The notes beneath the pieces were generated by a model. That model was not told where the DNA came from. It did no database searches and worked only from the letters and a program-made list of their open reading frames with translations. Made by a program: the position numbers and the translations under genes. Below, piece by piece: positions 1-8,420 of a stretch of 15,797 bases of DNA. The DNA is taken from positions 565,247 to 581,043 of the forward strand of contig NZ_CP046391.1 of the NCBI RefSeq assembly GCF_012790675.1, in the 5' to 3' direction. This stretch comes from Anaplasma platys. GTDB taxonomy: Bacteria; Pseudomonadota; Alphaproteobacteria; Rickettsiales; Anaplasmataceae. Numbering within the stretch: position 1 is the first letter of the stretch; every line of letters starts with the position of its first letter.

Positions 1-210
1 GTTAGTTTAAGTGTTATGGTTACAGTTACAGTTGAGCGTATTTTAAACGCGCTGCCAAAAAGCTGTTATTGGGTTTCTTGATGCTTTATGTGCAGTGAGC
101 AGCATATGAGGTGGTTTTCTGTTTTCTTCAGAAGTTTTGAGATATGTAGTCTTTTCATCTGTCTTCGAGAAGCCGTCGGGCGGGATGTCAATGCTTTTAC
201 ATTTTAGATA

Positions 211-218
211 GGGGGGGG
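211..218. repeat. Poly-G tract (G8)
   Basis: Eight consecutive G in otherwise AT-rich non-coding sequence, preceded by a TTTTAGATA context. G tracts of this length are prone to slipped-strand length change. No gene start can be tied to it here, so any regulatory role is inference. Confidence 0.8.
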
Positions 219-517
219 CTTTTAATAAGGGGCGCCGTTAATTAGAGCAGGTACGAAAGGGCACTTGCTATTAAAGAGTGTGAAGCTAACCACATATTTT
301 TTGAAAAAGGTAGTTTAGGGGCATAGTCTATTGGAGTGCCGCACGAAGGTATTCTCTGCTAAAGGGGCTAAAAATGTACTTACGTTGCTCTAATCCAAGA
401 TGTTTGTATATTAAGAATTAATGTTTTACTTTAAGTGAGTTCATAAAATGGCCTTTAAAGCCAGGTTTTTTCTGCGGTTATATGAAATATCATTGCCATT
501 TACCACGCATTGGCAAA

Positions 518-526
518 GGGGGGGGG
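518..526. repeat. Poly-G tract (G9)
   Basis: Nine consecutive G, the longest homopolymer noticed in the window, about 300 bp from the G8 tract in the same gene-free region. It is a candidate length-variable site. No ORF crosses it convincingly. Confidence 0.8.
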
Positions 527-1477
527 AAGTTGTAAAACTTGCACAGTTTTACGAGATATGTTCTGCTTACCATTGGTAAAACACACAATCAGCACTGTAT
601 GCTCCTTGCTATAAGTTGATTGCCGGCATAGATAGGAATTATAATTAAAGTTTTAGTTTAGTTTTAGTGATATATATCGTGATGACAAGGTGATTTTAGA
701 TCGCATTACTTGGGAGAGTACACTACAGTTGTCTAGTATAGTGCGAGGCAATTTAGCGTGTTTTGCAACCATAAGTTTGAAAATTTTTCCTAGCGAATAT
801 CTTTAACTGTTATGAAGTTTAATTCCTTGTGTTGTGAATCAGACAGTTGCTGCTCATCACCATAGTCATTTGTTTTGAACAGCTCGATGTATGTCTCGCA
901 TACTTACCATTCCGAGTAATCATATAAACATGGGGAGTTTGTTTCTGGCATGGTGCGCTTGTGTTGGTAACAAGCTATATTTGCCAAGTAAGGAGCAAGT
1001 GACATTAGCAATTTTTCCAGTTGTGACCTAGTAGCTGCGATGTGGCTATTATTGCTCTGCCACTTCATTTTTACTGTGGTTAGCTATTGGGTAAATGGTT
1101 TTCAAGCGGTTATTCCCAGATTTTTACAACTGTGTTTGAAATCGCGCCAAATGAGATTAGGAAGAAAGATCGTTGCATCCGTGGTGAGTTGGGAATGGCA
1201 CTCAGGACAATATGTGGTATGCGCTGGCACAGTTGGTATTTCCGTTTTACGGTTTGCAAACTGAGTACCTATGTGATGCAAGCGTCCATTCAGCTTTTTC
1301 GCCATAATATTTTAAAAAATTGCTCCCAATGGGAGGAAAAAATAACTTTGTTACTGCGTGGTAGCGATAGGTTTATGGAAGTGTATGGTGGGGGCTCATA
1401 GTGTTTCTCAGCTATGCCAGACAGAGTTCTTGGCCATGGCCACTTTTGCTTTTTCTCATACATTCTTGATGTTCGGA

Positions 1478-1503
1478 AAAGCGCGCGAGATTCATCGCGC
1501 TTT
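1478..1503 (-). terminator. GC-rich stem-loop, possible terminator
   Basis: AAAGCGCG (1478-1485) is exactly complementary to CGCGCTTT (1496-1503) around a 10-nt loop. Read on the minus strand the stem runs into a short T run of four, so it could end transcription coming from trxB. It lies about 235 nt past the trxB stop and the T run is short, so the terminator role is uncertain; a stem-loop of unknown role is the safer reading. Confidence 0.25.
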
Positions 1504-1738
1504 AGCCGTGAGCGCCTTTTCAGTCTTTAATCGCATGCTAAACGGTAGACAAGATGTTCAGTGTAGAGAGGAGATGCATGGTGTTACTGCCGAGCTCTGA
1601 CACATTTTTTCCCAATAAAGAATAACGTACACGTACAGCCCCAACTATAAAACAAATGACACAAGAAGGTAAACGCGGTCTCCCAAGCTTTGGTCCTTCT
1701 GCACCAGTTCTGAACACCATCACAGGGTAACGTAGTGC

Positions 1739-2713
1739 CTATTCTATTCCTTTCTCTGAAAGATATTTTTCCGCATCCATGGCCGCCATACAACCAGATC
1801 CTGCTGCGACGACCGCTTGGCGATAAACTTTATCGCAGACGTCTCCGGCAGCAAAGATTCCAGGGCATGTAGTCAATGTGCTTCCAGGTTGGGTGATTAC
1901 GTAACCTTCATCATCAAGAGAGACTCCGACCTTGCTGGTCATGTTTTTCAGTACAGCGGTATTAGGAACATGCCCAATAGCTATAAACACTCCTCCCAAG
2001 CCGATAGTGCGCTCTGTATCATCCACGGTCGACTTGATCACCAACCCCGTGACCTTCTTCTCGTCCGTATCACCAGCTACTTCCTTTACGACACTGTTCC
2101 AGATTACCTCTATCTTCTTATTGTCAAAGAGTCGCTGCTGCATAACAGCTTCGGCGCGTAGCCTGTCTCTCCTATGGATTAAAAAAACTTTTCTAGCGCT
2201 TCTGGTCAGGTATAAGGCTTCCTCGACTGCTGTGTTCCCCCCACCAACTACGGCGACAACTTCGTCCTTAAAAAACGAGCCATCACAAGTGGCGCAAGCG
2301 GAAACTCCTTTCCCTTTATACTTTGTTTCACTCTCGATGCCTAGCCACCTTGCCTGAGCTCCAGTAGCGACAATGATACTATATGCGTAAAACGTTTCTC
2401 CAAACAAACTTACACATCTGAACGGATATTCCGACGCGTCAATGGAGCTAATCTCATCCATGAGCAGCGTCGCGCCACTATGGGCAGCCTGTTTCTGCAT
2501 TTGCTCCATCAGCTTTGGCCCTTCTATATTGACAAAGCCCGGGTAATTCTCAACATCAGTTGTGATGGTTAACTGCCCCCCAGGTTGCGTTCCGGTTACA
2601 AGAAGAGGCTCCAGATTGGCCCTTCCAGCGTAAATCGCCGCAGTGCACCCCGCTGCACCAGAGCCTAAGATCAACACCTTTATGGCATTGGTCTTAGCGG
2701 CACCGTCAGTCAC
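1739..2713 (-). CDS. trxB: Thioredoxin reductase (NADPH)
   Basis: A 324-residue flavoprotein of the low-molecular-weight thioredoxin reductase family, which passes electrons from NADPH through FAD to thioredoxin in the cytoplasm. Visible motifs are the N-terminal FAD dinucleotide fold GSGAAG at 17-22, the redox-active CATC at 140-143, an NADPH-binding GGGNTA at 157-162 with HRRDRLRA at 180-187, and the C-terminal FAD motif GDVCD at 290-294 followed by RQA (298-300). Length and motif order are normal for the family. The start is a GTG (2711-2713) only 2 nt after the peroxiredoxin stop. No ATG lies between it and the FAD motif, so translation is probably coupled to the upstream gene. Context suggests TrxB supplies reducing power, via thioredoxin, to the peroxiredoxin encoded just before it. 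Confidence 0.95.
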   Translation of the reverse strand: MTDGAAKTNAIKVLILGSGAAGCTAAIYAGRANLEPLLVTGTQPGGQLTITTDVENYPGFVNIEGPKLMEQMQKQAAHSGATLLMDEISSIDASEYPFRCVSLFGETFYAYSIIVATGAQARWLGIESETKYKGKGVSACATCDGSFFKDEVVAVVGGGNTAVEEALYLTRSARKVFLIHRRDRLRAEAVMQQRLFDNKKIEVIWNSVVKEVAGDTDEKKVTGLVIKSTVDDTERTIGLGGVFIAIGHVPNTAVLKNMTSKVGVSLDDEGYVITQPGSTLTTCPGIFAAGDVCDKVYRQAVVAAGSGCMAAMDAEKYLSEKGIE

Positions 2714-2715
2714 AA

Positions 2716-3318
2716 CTAGGAACCCAGATTATCGGAATGCGATTGCAGATAGTGTTCTACACCGTGTTGAGTTGCTTCCATGGCCACTTGCCCCCGGGAC
2801 CAGCCTGCAGGACATACCTCACCGTGCTTTTTATGGTGTTCTATAGCATCAACGATTCTCAAAAGCTCATCTATATTGCGTCCGATCGGCAAGTCATTTA
2901 CTGCTTGATGTCTTACAACGAAATTCTCGTCAATCACAACAGTGCCTCTAAGAGCTACCCTGCCATTGTGGAGGACTCCATAGCTATTAGATATCTCATG
3001 TGAATCGTCTGCCACCAACGGGAAGCTTACCAGCCCAATCCCACCCTTTTCAAGAGGTGTATTTCTCCAATGTGAGTGAGCAAACTCAGAATCGGTACTC
3101 ACCCCGACAACCTCCGCATTCCGCTCGCCGAATTGCGGTATTCTACTGTGCAAAGACAATATCTCAGTGGGGCACACAAAAGTAAAGTCGCGAGGGTAGA
3201 AAAACAGCACTGCGTACTTTCCGGCAACGTATTTACTAAACGTCATATCACACACCTTACCATCGGACATTACGGCCCGTGCAGTGAAGTCTATGGCTTG
3301 CTTAGTTACCAAATTCAT
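2716..3318 (-). CDS. 2-Cys peroxiredoxin (AhpC/TSA family)
   Basis: A 200-residue typical 2-Cys peroxiredoxin that reduces hydrogen peroxide and organic peroxides. The peroxidatic cysteine lies in the family signature YPRDFTFVCPTE (C49, with P42 and T46 of the PxxxTxxC motif). The resolving cysteine lies in GEVCPAGW (C169), and an invariant-type arginine is at 124. The frame stays open upstream to 3390, but homology to the family begins at the ATG at 3316-3318 (MNLVTKQAIDF), so that start was chosen; the upstream codons are hydrophobic and unlike the family. It is followed 2 nt later by trxB and faces away from the aminotransferase gene, so its promoter should lie in 3319-3611. Substrate preference within the AhpC/Prx1 group cannot be told from the sequence. 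Confidence 0.93.
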   Translation of the reverse strand: MNLVTKQAIDFTARAVMSDGKVCDMTFSKYVAGKYAVLFFYPRDFTFVCPTEILSLHSRIPQFGERNAEVVGVSTDSEFAHSHWRNTPLEKGGIGLVSFPLVADDSHEISNSYGVLHNGRVALRGTVVIDENFVVRHQAVNDLPIGRNIDELLRIVDAIEHHKKHGEVCPAGWSRGQVAMEATQHGVEHYLQSHSDNLGS

Positions 3319-3411
3319 AAGACATCTCACAAGAAAGACATGGGAGTAGTATACAAAATATTGGTGGATCAACAACGGGTTTTTTAGCAATATGTGGTTG
3401 GATTCAAGGTG

Positions 3412-3567
3412 ATGTCGCAGATGTTAGATGTTTGTCACAAGATTGTTTCTGGGCGATTTTCCGAGAATTCGTTTGACTATTTTCGTCAAGAACTCGGGAT
3501 AGTTTCATATGTTGTAAATGATTTATTGTACCGTGGGAGCATGGGTCATACATTTTGCTGCTATTAG
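3412..3567 (+). CDS. Possible small ORF upstream of AspAT
   Basis: A 51-codon ORF starting MSQMLDVCHKIV, in the gap between the divergent peroxiredoxin and aminotransferase genes. It starts at an ATG with only a weak AAGG nearby and ends at TAG (3565-3567). It is in the same frame as the aminotransferase gene, whose open frame begins directly after this stop. I do not recognise the protein; composition is mixed, with no membrane segment or motif. It may be a real leader-like peptide, a gene remnant, or chance. Confidence 0.2.
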   Translation: MSQMLDVCHKIVSGRFSENSFDYFRQELGIVSYVVNDLLYRGSMGHTFCCY

Positions 3568-3600
3568 GTGTTTTTTGGAAGAGAAGTGACTTTTGTTGAC

Positions 3601-3607
3601 GGAGGGG
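3601..3607 (+). promoter_or_regulatory. Ribosome binding site deciding the AspAT start
   Basis: GGAGGGG lies 5 nt before the ATG at 3613 and is the strongest Shine-Dalgarno match near this gene. It argues for 3613 rather than the in-frame GTG at 3568. Confidence 0.7.
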
Positions 3608-3612
3608 CGCGT

Positions 3613-4797
3613 ATGTTAAGCGAAAAGATGGACTGCATTAGGCCGTCTCCTACTCTGGAGCTTACAAGGCTTACCATGGAACTCAAGAAGAAGGGTATTG
3701 ATGTGATTTCTCTGGGGGCGGGTGAACCTGATTTTGATACACCTGAGAACATCAAGACTGCCGCCATTAATGCTATTAATTCTGGCAAGACGAAATACAC
3801 TCCCGTCGATGGTCTTCCTGAGTTGAAAGACGCGATAATTAATCGTACGAAACTTGACTACGGCTTTGATTATATGGCTGACCAGGTTTTGGTAGGGGCT
3901 GGGGCCAAGCAGTGCATTTACAACTTGTTTATGGCTACGCTCGACATGGGGGATGAAGTGATAATTCCGGCGCCGTATTGGGTTTCATATCCTGATATGG
4001 TAAAAATTGCCGGAGCAACGCCAGTTATCGCTGGTTGTGATCGTTCCTTACAGTTGGATCCCCAAGCGCTACGGGCCGCTGTGACATCTAGGACTAAGTG
4101 GATTGTAATTAACTCGCCTTCTAATCCCACGGGCGTTGTCTATAGTAAAGAAAACCTTGCAGCGATAGCAGAGGTATTACGTGCCTATCCTAACGTCGCA
4201 GTACTCTCAGATGATATATATGCCAAACTGGTTTATGGCTTGGAGTTTTCTAATATTCTGCATGCGGATAAGTCACTATACGACAGAGTATATATCGTCA
4301 ACGGCGTTTCTAAGGCGTACTCGATGACTGGGTGGAGAATCGGGTATGTTATGGGAAGCGAGAAGGTTATAAAGGCTGCATCTACCATCCAATCGCAAAG
4401 CACTACTAATGCGAATTCAATAGCTCAGTATGCGGCAATTGAAGCTATGATGGGGAGCCAAGAATTTCTAGCAGAACGAATCTCAGCCTTCAAGCGCAGA
4501 CGAGATAAAGTCATGGAAAGCCTGGGGAAAACTTCAATTCTTCGCGCTTACGAACCCCAAGGAGCATTCTATGTCTTTGTATCATGTGAAAATGCAATTG
4601 GAAAAGAAGCTCCAGGTGTGGGAGTCATAAAGGACGGCACTGACATGTCAAAGCACCTACTGAATCACAGAGTCGCGGTTGTGCCGGGAGAGGCATTCGG
4701 TGCGCCGCAGTTTTTCAGGATTTCTTATGCTCTCTCGGATGATAGTCTCTTAGAAGCGTGTGACAGGATTATAAAAGCGTGTTCCGAGCTAAGCTAG
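3613..4797 (+). CDS. aatA: Aspartate aminotransferase (class I, PLP)
   Basis: A 394-residue fold-type I aminotransferase, the cytoplasmic enzyme exchanging amino groups between aspartate/glutamate and oxaloacetate/2-oxoglutarate with pyridoxal phosphate. Visible family features are the N-terminal SLGAGEPDFDTP (33-44), the cofactor-side GAGAKQ (95-100), W123, the SPSNPTG loop with N171 (168-174), D200 and Y203, the PLP lysine K234 in SKAYSMTGWR (233-242), and the C-terminal substrate carboxylate arginine in FFRISYA (R369). Length matches alpha-proteobacterial AspATs of the Igamma type. The start at 3613 is supported by a good ribosome binding site. The frame extends 15 codons upstream to a GTG at 3568, which homology does not need. 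It is transcribed divergently from the peroxiredoxin gene and stands alone on its strand. The exact amino acid range (aspartate only, or aspartate plus prephenate) cannot be decided by eye. Confidence 0.93.
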   Translation: MLSEKMDCIRPSPTLELTRLTMELKKKGIDVISLGAGEPDFDTPENIKTAAINAINSGKTKYTPVDGLPELKDAIINRTKLDYGFDYMADQVLVGAGAKQCIYNLFMATLDMGDEVIIPAPYWVSYPDMVKIAGATPVIAGCDRSLQLDPQALRAAVTSRTKWIVINSPSNPTGVVYSKENLAAIAEVLRAYPNVAVLSDDIYAKLVYGLEFSNILHADKSLYDRVYIVNGVSKAYSMTGWRIGYVMGSEKVIKAASTIQSQSTTNANSIAQYAAIEAMMGSQEFLAERISAFKRRRDKVMESLGKTSILRAYEPQGAFYVFVSCENAIGKEAPGVGVIKDGTDMSKHLLNHRVAVVPGEAFGAPQFFRISYALSDDSLLEACDRIIKACSELS

Positions 4798-5760
4798 CGA
4801 CATCCATACGCTGATGTGCTCCGTGATCATTCATTTTTAGACTTACAGCAGAAGTGTTGAGATTTTGGAACATCATATGTTTGGCAGAAAATCGCTGTGA
4901 TAGAGTAGGGAATTCCCATATATAATAGTACATGGCAATGTTGTTCTTGTATTCAAGTTGTTTGCGAACTTGACAAATCCTCAAGGAAATTCTGCTGTAA
5001 AATCAGCCCTGACAGCTGTTTTTGTACATAACACTTTTGGATATTTTAGAACGGAAAGATATGTTCTTCTGATAACTAGCGAGTTTAAATGAGCCTTGAT
5101 AACTTACTTCGTTTTATATACACCACAGCTCATGTGAGAGGCATGCAATGCGTTCTTTTGCGGTAGGGCTGAAGTTTTTAAGTGTTGGTGCGCTTGAGCT
5201 ACTTCCGCTCACTTCGCTAACAGTGTATCGTGCTGTCTCCATGAGAAGATGAACACGATAGACGTTCAAGGTAATTCTGATTACCGGAGTCTTGATATTT
5301 ACGGTTTCAGTGTTTCATGTTCAGCGATTGTGCCTTTATGACACATAAAATTGCAGAGGCAACGGTGGATCAACTAGTTTCTTTTCCTTTTCGGGCATCA
5401 TAGCACCTGGCTGCTCTGGCTGCAAGCTCACTACAACAGCACCTTTATGTTTTTTCAGGGAGTGCAATGCGGTGATATTCCGGTGTCTGCCATTATTAAA
5501 CGTCCAGACTGTTATTCAAAAGCTGTGATAAGAACACGCTCTTGATACAATAACTATGACAGGGGATTACCAGTTTTAAGAGCCTTGATTGTAATGCGGT
5601 AAATGATGTGTCACTGTTGCGCGAAATTTGTCGATATCAGACTTATTGTATCCTATAAGCAACATTCAGGCGCTGAGATCTCCGCACACGAAGACAACAC
5701 TGACTTCGCCTTCCTCAAAGAGCCTTGAGTGCAGAACCACCGCATGTGTGCTCCTTTCGT
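4798..5760. other. Convergent intergenic region of about 960 bp
   Basis: This lies between the 3' ends of the aminotransferase gene (plus) and ppiD (minus). No ORF over 64 codons is present and no tRNA or known RNA was recognised. The only coding-like element is a 34-codon ORF with a good ribosome binding site at 5148. No clear rho-independent terminator was found behind either flanking gene. The length is unusual for a convergent junction and may mark a lost gene. Confidence 0.55.
5148..5252 (+). CDS. Possible 34-codon ORF in convergent gap
   Basis: A short ORF beginning MRSFAVGLKFLSVGALELLP, ATG at 5148, with GAGAGG (5136-5141) 6 nt upstream, a well placed ribosome binding site. The peptide has a positively charged N-terminus, then a moderately hydrophobic stretch, and ends VSMRR. 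I do not recognise it. It could be a small membrane-associated peptide, the N-terminal stub of a decayed gene, or chance. Confidence 0.2.
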   Translation: MRSFAVGLKFLSVGALELLPLTSLTVYRAVSMRR

Positions 5761-7635
5761 CTAAACCTGGCTCAGCAACTCGCTATTCACCTTTACGCTG
5801 TATTTGTCCATCAGGTAACTAAGAAGCTGCTCCCGTAGCGCTGCAATCTCTTCTCCAGCTACGTGAGCGCTGAAATTCATCAACATCTTATCATCTACCT
5901 TCTCATCCCCCTTTATACCCCGGAGGACTGCCAAGTATACCCTACCCCTATGCTCTACAGCTTTACTAACATCACCAGTATTCATAACGAATATGGCATC
6001 AATGAGTTCCTCTGGCAGAATTCCAGATGATTCATCACTGCGAACTACATAATCTCTCTCAACAGATACCCCGGCTGTTGCCACAAGGTCGTCGTTCTTC
6101 AACTTTTCTGCAATACTTGAAGCCAATTCCCTCATTTTCTCCATTATTTGACCGTCTTTGTACTGTTGAGCGAGAATTTCCTTACTCTCCTCAAATGTCC
6201 TCATTCTTGGAGGAACCACATCTGTTACGGAAACGGCAAGATATGTTTCCCCAAAATTTACAAAGTGCGAAGGCTTACCAGTAGGAGAGGAAAAAGCCAG
6301 AGTAGACGCAGCCTCAACTGCAAGCATAGGAAGGAACTGAACCAGTTCCCCTTGAGGATTCTTTCCACCCATGTCAAATTCCTTCAGCACCCCAGTCTTA
6401 GAGTTGCTAAACATTTTCTGTACCTCTGAAAGAGTCGCACCACTTCCGATGGAATTGTTCGCTTTTTTGATTGTACTAGAAACAAGTTCGCGAGCTTTTT
6501 GTCGTCTTATGTTCAGTGAAACCTTTTCTTTTAACTTCACAAGGTTTTCTGGAGTGATCTCATGCTTGCGCAAGACCTTCATTATGTGCCATCCCACCAA
6601 GCTCTTGAAAACTCCACTCACTTCACCTTCTTCCAGGGCAAATACCACTCCACGTACTTCAGCTGGTAGGACTTCTCTTGAAATGTCATTTACAGTGATG
6701 TCCTCAATGGAATTACCCATTTCTATTGCTATCTCTTCAAAGGTTTTGCCTTCCCCATAAGCAGCGTATGCTTCGTACGCTTCTTCCTGATCGGAAAAGA
6801 CCAAGTTGAGCACGTCGCGCTGGTCATGGAGCTGACTGTTCTTAATTTCAATATTTACTTCTTCTTCCGAAGCAGTTACTTCGGGAAGAGCATCTTCTTC
6901 GGTGACCACAAGATAGTCAGCAGTTCTGTACTCAGGGAACAGTAGAGACTCTTTCGGTGCGTTGATGTACATTTCGTTAAGTATGCTTTCAGGCACCTCT
7001 TTCTCTATCTCAGCCTCCACAGCTTGTGATGATATGGTTACCGCATCGACTATACGATACTGCGTAAGCCCTTCAAGAACATCCTTGGCAACATCTCCGT
7101 AATAGGGGTAGCCAGAATTGCCATGTCTTGGGAACAAACACTCCAACAGCACAGTGTGTGGTAAAGCATTCTGGATACGGCTTGCATAGGTTGCTTCATC
7201 CATACCACTGTTAGCCAGCAGTGTTTGGTACTTTTCCTTATCGAACTCGCCGTTACTGTCTTGGAATGCACGCATACTCCTGATAAGATCGCGCACACTG
7301 GCAGCACTTACCTGCAGCCCAAGATCAGATGTCATTTTTTCCATTATAACGTCAGACAGCATACTCTTCAGGATCATTTCCTTGACGCCATACTGCAGGA
7401 TTTGTTCATCAGAGAGCTTACTCTTCAATACGCTTTCCATATTAGCCAGCTCATTCTGATATGTTACACGATACTCCTTTAGCGATATACAGCGGTTACC
7501 TAGTTCGGCAATACAGTCATTGCGGACACCACCGCCACGTTTTCCATCGATGAATACACTTCCAAAAGTCACAAAGACCAGAGCTCCCAGCACTGTTCCC
7601 AGAACCAAACCGACGTAAATCTTTCTTGATCGCAT
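5761..7635 (-). CDS. ppiD: PpiD/SurA-like membrane-anchored peptidyl-prolyl isomerase
   Basis: A 624-residue protein of the PpiD type, an inner-membrane-anchored periplasmic chaperone/foldase assisting exported and outer-membrane proteins. It has one N-terminal membrane segment at about 7-28 behind a short basic cytoplasmic end (MRSRK). A SurA-N-like helical region follows, with the PpiD signature stretch FQDSNGEFDKEKYQTLL (124-140). A parvulin-like rotamase domain spans about 275-355, ending in GWHIMKVL. A long C-terminal region follows that also occurs in family members of about 600-650 residues. The frame is open to 7737, but the ATG at 7633-7635 puts the membrane anchor at the N-terminus as in the family. 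It lies 179 nt downstream of tsaB on the same strand. Whether the rotamase domain is catalytically active is unclear; PpiD parvulin domains are often inactive. Confidence 0.88.
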   Translation of the reverse strand: MRSRKIYVGLVLGTVLGALVFVTFGSVFIDGKRGGGVRNDCIAELGNRCISLKEYRVTYQNELANMESVLKSKLSDEQILQYGVKEMILKSMLSDVIMEKMTSDLGLQVSAASVRDLIRSMRAFQDSNGEFDKEKYQTLLANSGMDEATYASRIQNALPHTVLLECLFPRHGNSGYPYYGDVAKDVLEGLTQYRIVDAVTISSQAVEAEIEKEVPESILNEMYINAPKESLLFPEYRTADYLVVTEEDALPEVTASEEEVNIEIKNSQLHDQRDVLNLVFSDQEEAYEAYAAYGEGKTFEEIAIEMGNSIEDITVNDISREVLPAEVRGVVFALEEGEVSGVFKSLVGWHIMKVLRKHEITPENLVKLKEKVSLNIRRQKARELVSSTIKKANNSIGSGATLSEVQKMFSNSKTGVLKEFDMGGKNPQGELVQFLPMLAVEAASTLAFSSPTGKPSHFVNFGETYLAVSVTDVVPPRMRTFEESKEILAQQYKDGQIMEKMRELASSIAEKLKNDDLVATAGVSVERDYVVRSDESSGILPEELIDAIFVMNTGDVSKAVEHRGRVYLAVLRGIKGDEKVDDKMLMNFSAHVAGEEIAALREQLLSYLMDKYSVKVNSELLSQV

Positions 7636-7814
7636 AACAAAACGTCCCACTACCCGGCTTCCCGAAGAGATATAGCAATGAAAGAAAATCTGCAAGTCTT
7701 TTTCTACAGGCGATGCACCAAATGAACGGTAACCCACGCCATATCTACAAGATTTTATGAACCCGCCCTAACCGCAGTTTTTTCAGTAATTCGTTGTTTT
7801 CGTTTGGAAAATTA

Positions 7815-8420
7815 TCAGTTGTAGTTCCTTGAATAAATGGGAGTTAAGGGAGTTTCCGGCAGATTATGTTGCAGTTTGTGTGCCAAGTATTCTCCAACAA
7901 ACTTGGCGCTAAACACTAGCGGATCCGTGCCATTTTTTGCTGCTGCATAAAGACCCTGTGGCAATTCGCTTTTTGAGCAGAACTTGAAATCTGATACTGG
8001 CACAAGTGAGTTGCTGAAGATCTGATAAAAGGCCTTATCCGCAGGCTCTTTTTGTATGGTGCTGACTATGGAAAGAATGTCTCGATCATTTTCTTCTGAA
8101 GTGCGGTATATAGAGTACGCCTGCAGCTCTAGCAGGCTCACGCCGTGAACGTGTGCGCATGATGCTAGCCTTAATCCCTGGACTGCAGAAAGAGATGCTC
8201 TCAACCCTGTAAAACTACCTGGACCAACAATTGCAGCTACATCCGTGATCTCTTCATAGGTTAGTGAAGCCGCACTGAGAGCCTCATCGATGACTTCAAA
8301 AAGCATTTCGGAATGGCTGTTCTTTTCGCGGCTCTTTTTTTCATATATCTCTCCGCTCTGCACCTTGAAGACTGAAGCTGTGCATTCTGAACTAGAAGTA
8401 TTTATAATCAGGTACTGCAC
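7815..8420 (-). CDS. tsaB: tRNA t6A biosynthesis protein TsaB
   Basis: A 201-residue ASKHA-fold protein, partner of TsaD (with TsaE and TsaC) in making N6-threonylcarbamoyladenosine at position 37 of ANN-reading tRNAs. Evidence is the N-terminal YLIINTSSSECTASVF (3-18, equivalent to the start of E. coli TsaB), HSE (36-38), and the hallmark GPGSFTGLR (66-74) followed by SAVQGL. The start is uncertain. The open frame continues to 8543 through the 3' end of symporter copy A, but those codons are an out-of-frame shadow of the transporter. GTG at 8418-8420 best fits the family N-terminus; GTG at 8433-8435 is an alternative adding 5 residues. With the chosen start, tsaB overlaps symporter A by 29 nt, so translation may be coupled. 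TsaB proteins in reduced genomes are often near this length. Confidence 0.88.
   Translation of the reverse strand: MQYLIINTSSSECTASVFKVQSGEIYEKKSREKNSHSEMLFEVIDEALSAASLTYEEITDVAAIVGPGSFTGLRASLSAVQGLRLASCAHVHGVSLLELQAYSIYRTSEENDRDILSIVSTIQKEPADKAFYQIFSNSLVPVSDFKFCSKSELPQGLYAAAKNGTDPLVFSAKFVGEYLAHKLQHNLPETPLTPIYSRNYN

Larger units (their letters stand above)
1..1738. other. Long non-coding region left of trxB
   Basis: About 1.7 kb with no ORF that I can tie to a protein family. Short overlapping ORFs of 60-104 codons occur on both strands between 1040 and 1793. They overlap each other in different frames, lack clear ribosome binding sites and have no recognisable domain, so I treat them as chance ORFs or remnants too decayed to identify. 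I looked for tRNA T-loop signatures, tmRNA and RNase P motifs and recognised none. Two long G homopolymers (211-218 and 518-526) and a GC-rich stem-loop (1478-1503) are the only structured elements noticed. Long gaps of this kind are typical of Anaplasmataceae genomes undergoing reduction. Confidence 0.6.

Noticed and set aside
1040..1793. Several overlapping 60-104 codon ORFs on both strands left of trxB
   Set aside because: They overlap in conflicting frames, have no recognisable domain and lack convincing ribosome binding sites; chance ORFs are the simpler explanation.
1817..2357. Plus-strand ORFs of 114 and 141 codons opposite trxB
   Set aside because: They are antisense shadows of trxB, whose motifs and length are unambiguous.
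5628..5822. 64-codon plus-strand ORF at the 3' end of ppiD
   Set aside because: TTG start, partly antisense to ppiD, no recognisable domain.
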